Origin: Anaerolineaceae bacterium
GTDB lineage: Bacteria; Chloroflexota; Anaerolineae; Aggregatilineales; Phototrophicaceae
Direction of reading: 5' to 3'
Assembly: GCA_020634165.1 (NCBI GenBank)
Contig: JACKCF010000001.1
Coordinates: forward strand, 1,488,001 to 1,552,000
Length of the DNA: 64,000 nt
Positions 62,946 to 64,000 of the stretch are shown here, in pieces. A model generated the notes under the pieces. That model saw only the letters and a program-made list of their open reading frames with translations, ran no database searches and had not been told where the DNA came from. How positions within the stretch are numbered: the first letter of the stretch is position 1; the number at the start of each line of letters is the position of its first letter. A program made the position numbers and the translations under genes.

Positions 62946-64000
62946 ATGACCAAAATTCTTGTGATCGATGACTCTCAAGAGTTGCTCGATGACATTATTG
63001 AAACCCTGGGAATTGAAGATTACGAAGCGCAGGGCGCGACCTCTGGACAAGAGGGCATCCGGCTCGCTCATGAAATCAGACCCGATCTGATTGTATGTGA
63101 CATCATGATGCCTGGGATGGATGGCTATGAGGTCTTGCGTTCACTGCGATCAGACCCCTCAACTGCCGTCATTCCCTTCATTTTCCTGACTGCACTGACC
63201 AGCCGCAGTGACCGTCGTCAGGGCATGTCGCTTGGGGCGGATGACTTCGTGACCAAACCCTTTGCTGTAGACGAACTCCTCTCCAGCATCGAGACGCAGA
63301 TTCGCAAGCGCAAGGAACTTAATGATCTCGCGGAAGAGCATCTGGCGGAACTGCGCAATACCATTGTTACAGCGCTGCCGCATGAACTTTACACGCCGCT
63401 GAACACCATCATTGGCTTTGCCGATATGCTCCAATTGGAAGCCGACACCATCAAGCCTGACCAGATCATTAGCTGGTCGCAGCTCATTCGTGATGCAGCC
63501 GACCGCCTGCTGCGCCTGAATGAGAATTTTCTATACTATGCGCGCTTGCGTCTGGCCCTGACGGCCCCCGATAGCGCAGAGTCATTTGGTAAATCTTATG
63601 TTGAGTTTCCTGATCTGGTCGTTTCAGAAGCGGTGCGTAGTCAGGTGGCACGTGCTAATCGCCTCAATGACCTTCAAATTGATCTGGCTGATGTCAGCCG
63701 CATCAAGTGCTCATCTGAAAATTTTAATAAAGTTATTGCAGAACTAATCAGTAATGCACTTAAATTCTCAGAAACTGGCCAGATAATTAAAGTCAGCAGC
63801 CGCATTGAAGATAACAAATACCTTTTGCAGGTACATGATGGCGGACGCGGCATGGAAGGCAACATCGCGGAGAGAATCGGCCTTTATCGCCAATTTGACC
63901 GCTCGCTATATGAGCAGCAGGGGATGGGCATGGGACTTGCCATAGTCCAGAGCATCATGCAGCTTTGTGATGGCCGCCTGAGTATCGAAACGCACCCCGG
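62946..64000 (+). CDS. Receiver-histidine kinase hybrid, 3' end missing
   Basis: First 351 residues of a soluble signalling kinase. An N-terminal receiver (1-120) has KILVIDDSQE, LIVCDIMMPGMDG and FVTKPF. Then a HisKA-like dimerisation helix has ALPHELYTPLNTIIGFADML (H-box His). An ATPase domain follows with ELISNALKFSETG (N-box), DGGRGM and MGMGLAIVQSIMQLCDG. No membrane helix. The REC-HisKA order is that of hybrid kinases that receive a phosphoryl group from another kinase. The end lies beyond the window. Confidence 0.93.
   Translation, partial: MTKILVIDDSQELLDDIIETLGIEDYEAQGATSGQEGIRLAHEIRPDLIVCDIMMPGMDGYEVLRSLRSDPSTAVIPFIFLTALTSRSDRRQGMSLGADDFVTKPFAVDELLSSIETQIRKRKELNDLAEEHLAELRNTIVTALPHELYTPLNTIIGFADMLQLEADTIKPDQIISWSQLIRDAADRLLRLNENFLYYARLRLALTAPDSAESFGKSYVEFPDLVVSEAVRSQVARANRLNDLQIDLADVSRIKCSSENFNKVIAELISNALKFSETGQIIKVSSRIEDNKYLLQVHDGGRGMEGNIAERIGLYRQFDRSLYEQQGMGMGLAIVQSIMQLCDGRLSIETHP

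Noticed and set aside
1..64000. CRISPR arrays, prophage or plasmid functions
   Set aside because: No regularly spaced direct repeats, cas genes, integrases or phage structural genes were seen; gene content is ordinary chromosomal.

Overview
The window is a gene-dense (about 53% GC by eye), free-living bacterial chromosome segment with no recognisable insertion sequence, phage or CRISPR. The best guess for the host is a Chloroflexota bacterium of the Anaerolineae type. The basis is a complete LysW-dependent alpha-aminoadipate lysine operon (known from Thermus/Deinococcus, archaea and some Chloroflexota), lipoproteins with Pro/Thr-rich linkers plus SH3b and CARDB domains, and sugar ABC importers with unlinked ATPases. 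The phylum call is inference.

Region by region. 1-6198: an AddB/AddA-like recombination nuclease-helicase pair and a membrane protein. 6199-8584 (minus): methylglyoxal synthase, a GT4 glycosyltransferase and a PHP phosphoesterase that overlap one another. 8778-13324: a c-type cytochrome lipoprotein, MiaB, a V4R-domain protein and an SH3b/CARDB lipoprotein. 13506-15902: a regulator-like protein whose C-terminus resembles an inactivated IS200-type (Y1) transposase. 16013-26039: polA, argF, a large TPR protein, the c-di-AMP pair cdaA-cdaR, and der. 26047-27678: a REC-GAF-adenylate cyclase. 27910-30141: three tandem signal peptidase I paralogues and a zinc-ribbon protein, then tRNA-Glu.

30384-44731 is a carbohydrate island. 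It holds an AraC regulator (apparently with an ATT start), a GH127 arabinofuranosidase-like enzyme, one ABC importer on the plus strand and a second on the minus strand that carries the only ATPase. One permease of the second system contains a PDZ domain. A phosphoribosyltransferase and a heparinase-like lyase follow. 44810-48845: pheA, tyrA and two divergent PLP aminotransferases. 49019-51470: a GH4 glycosidase and a PfkB kinase.

51483-60016 (minus) is the LysW operon: lysW-lysX-lysY-lysZ-lysJ-lysK-homocitrate synthase-lysT-lysU. Its 5' leader holds two short lysine-rich reading frames, each with its own Shine-Dalgarno and each followed by an intrinsic terminator with a competing upstream pairing. 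I read this as two ribosome-mediated lysine attenuators in series, the most interesting signal in the window. The pathway lacks homoisocitrate dehydrogenase and an assigned aminoadipate aminotransferase here.

60135-64000: an MFS transporter, the fluoride channel CrcB behind a consensus promoter, UppP, and a response-regulator/histidine-kinase hybrid cut by the right edge. Recognisable promoters are mostly TTGNNN-17-TATNNT, as expected for a housekeeping sigma factor.
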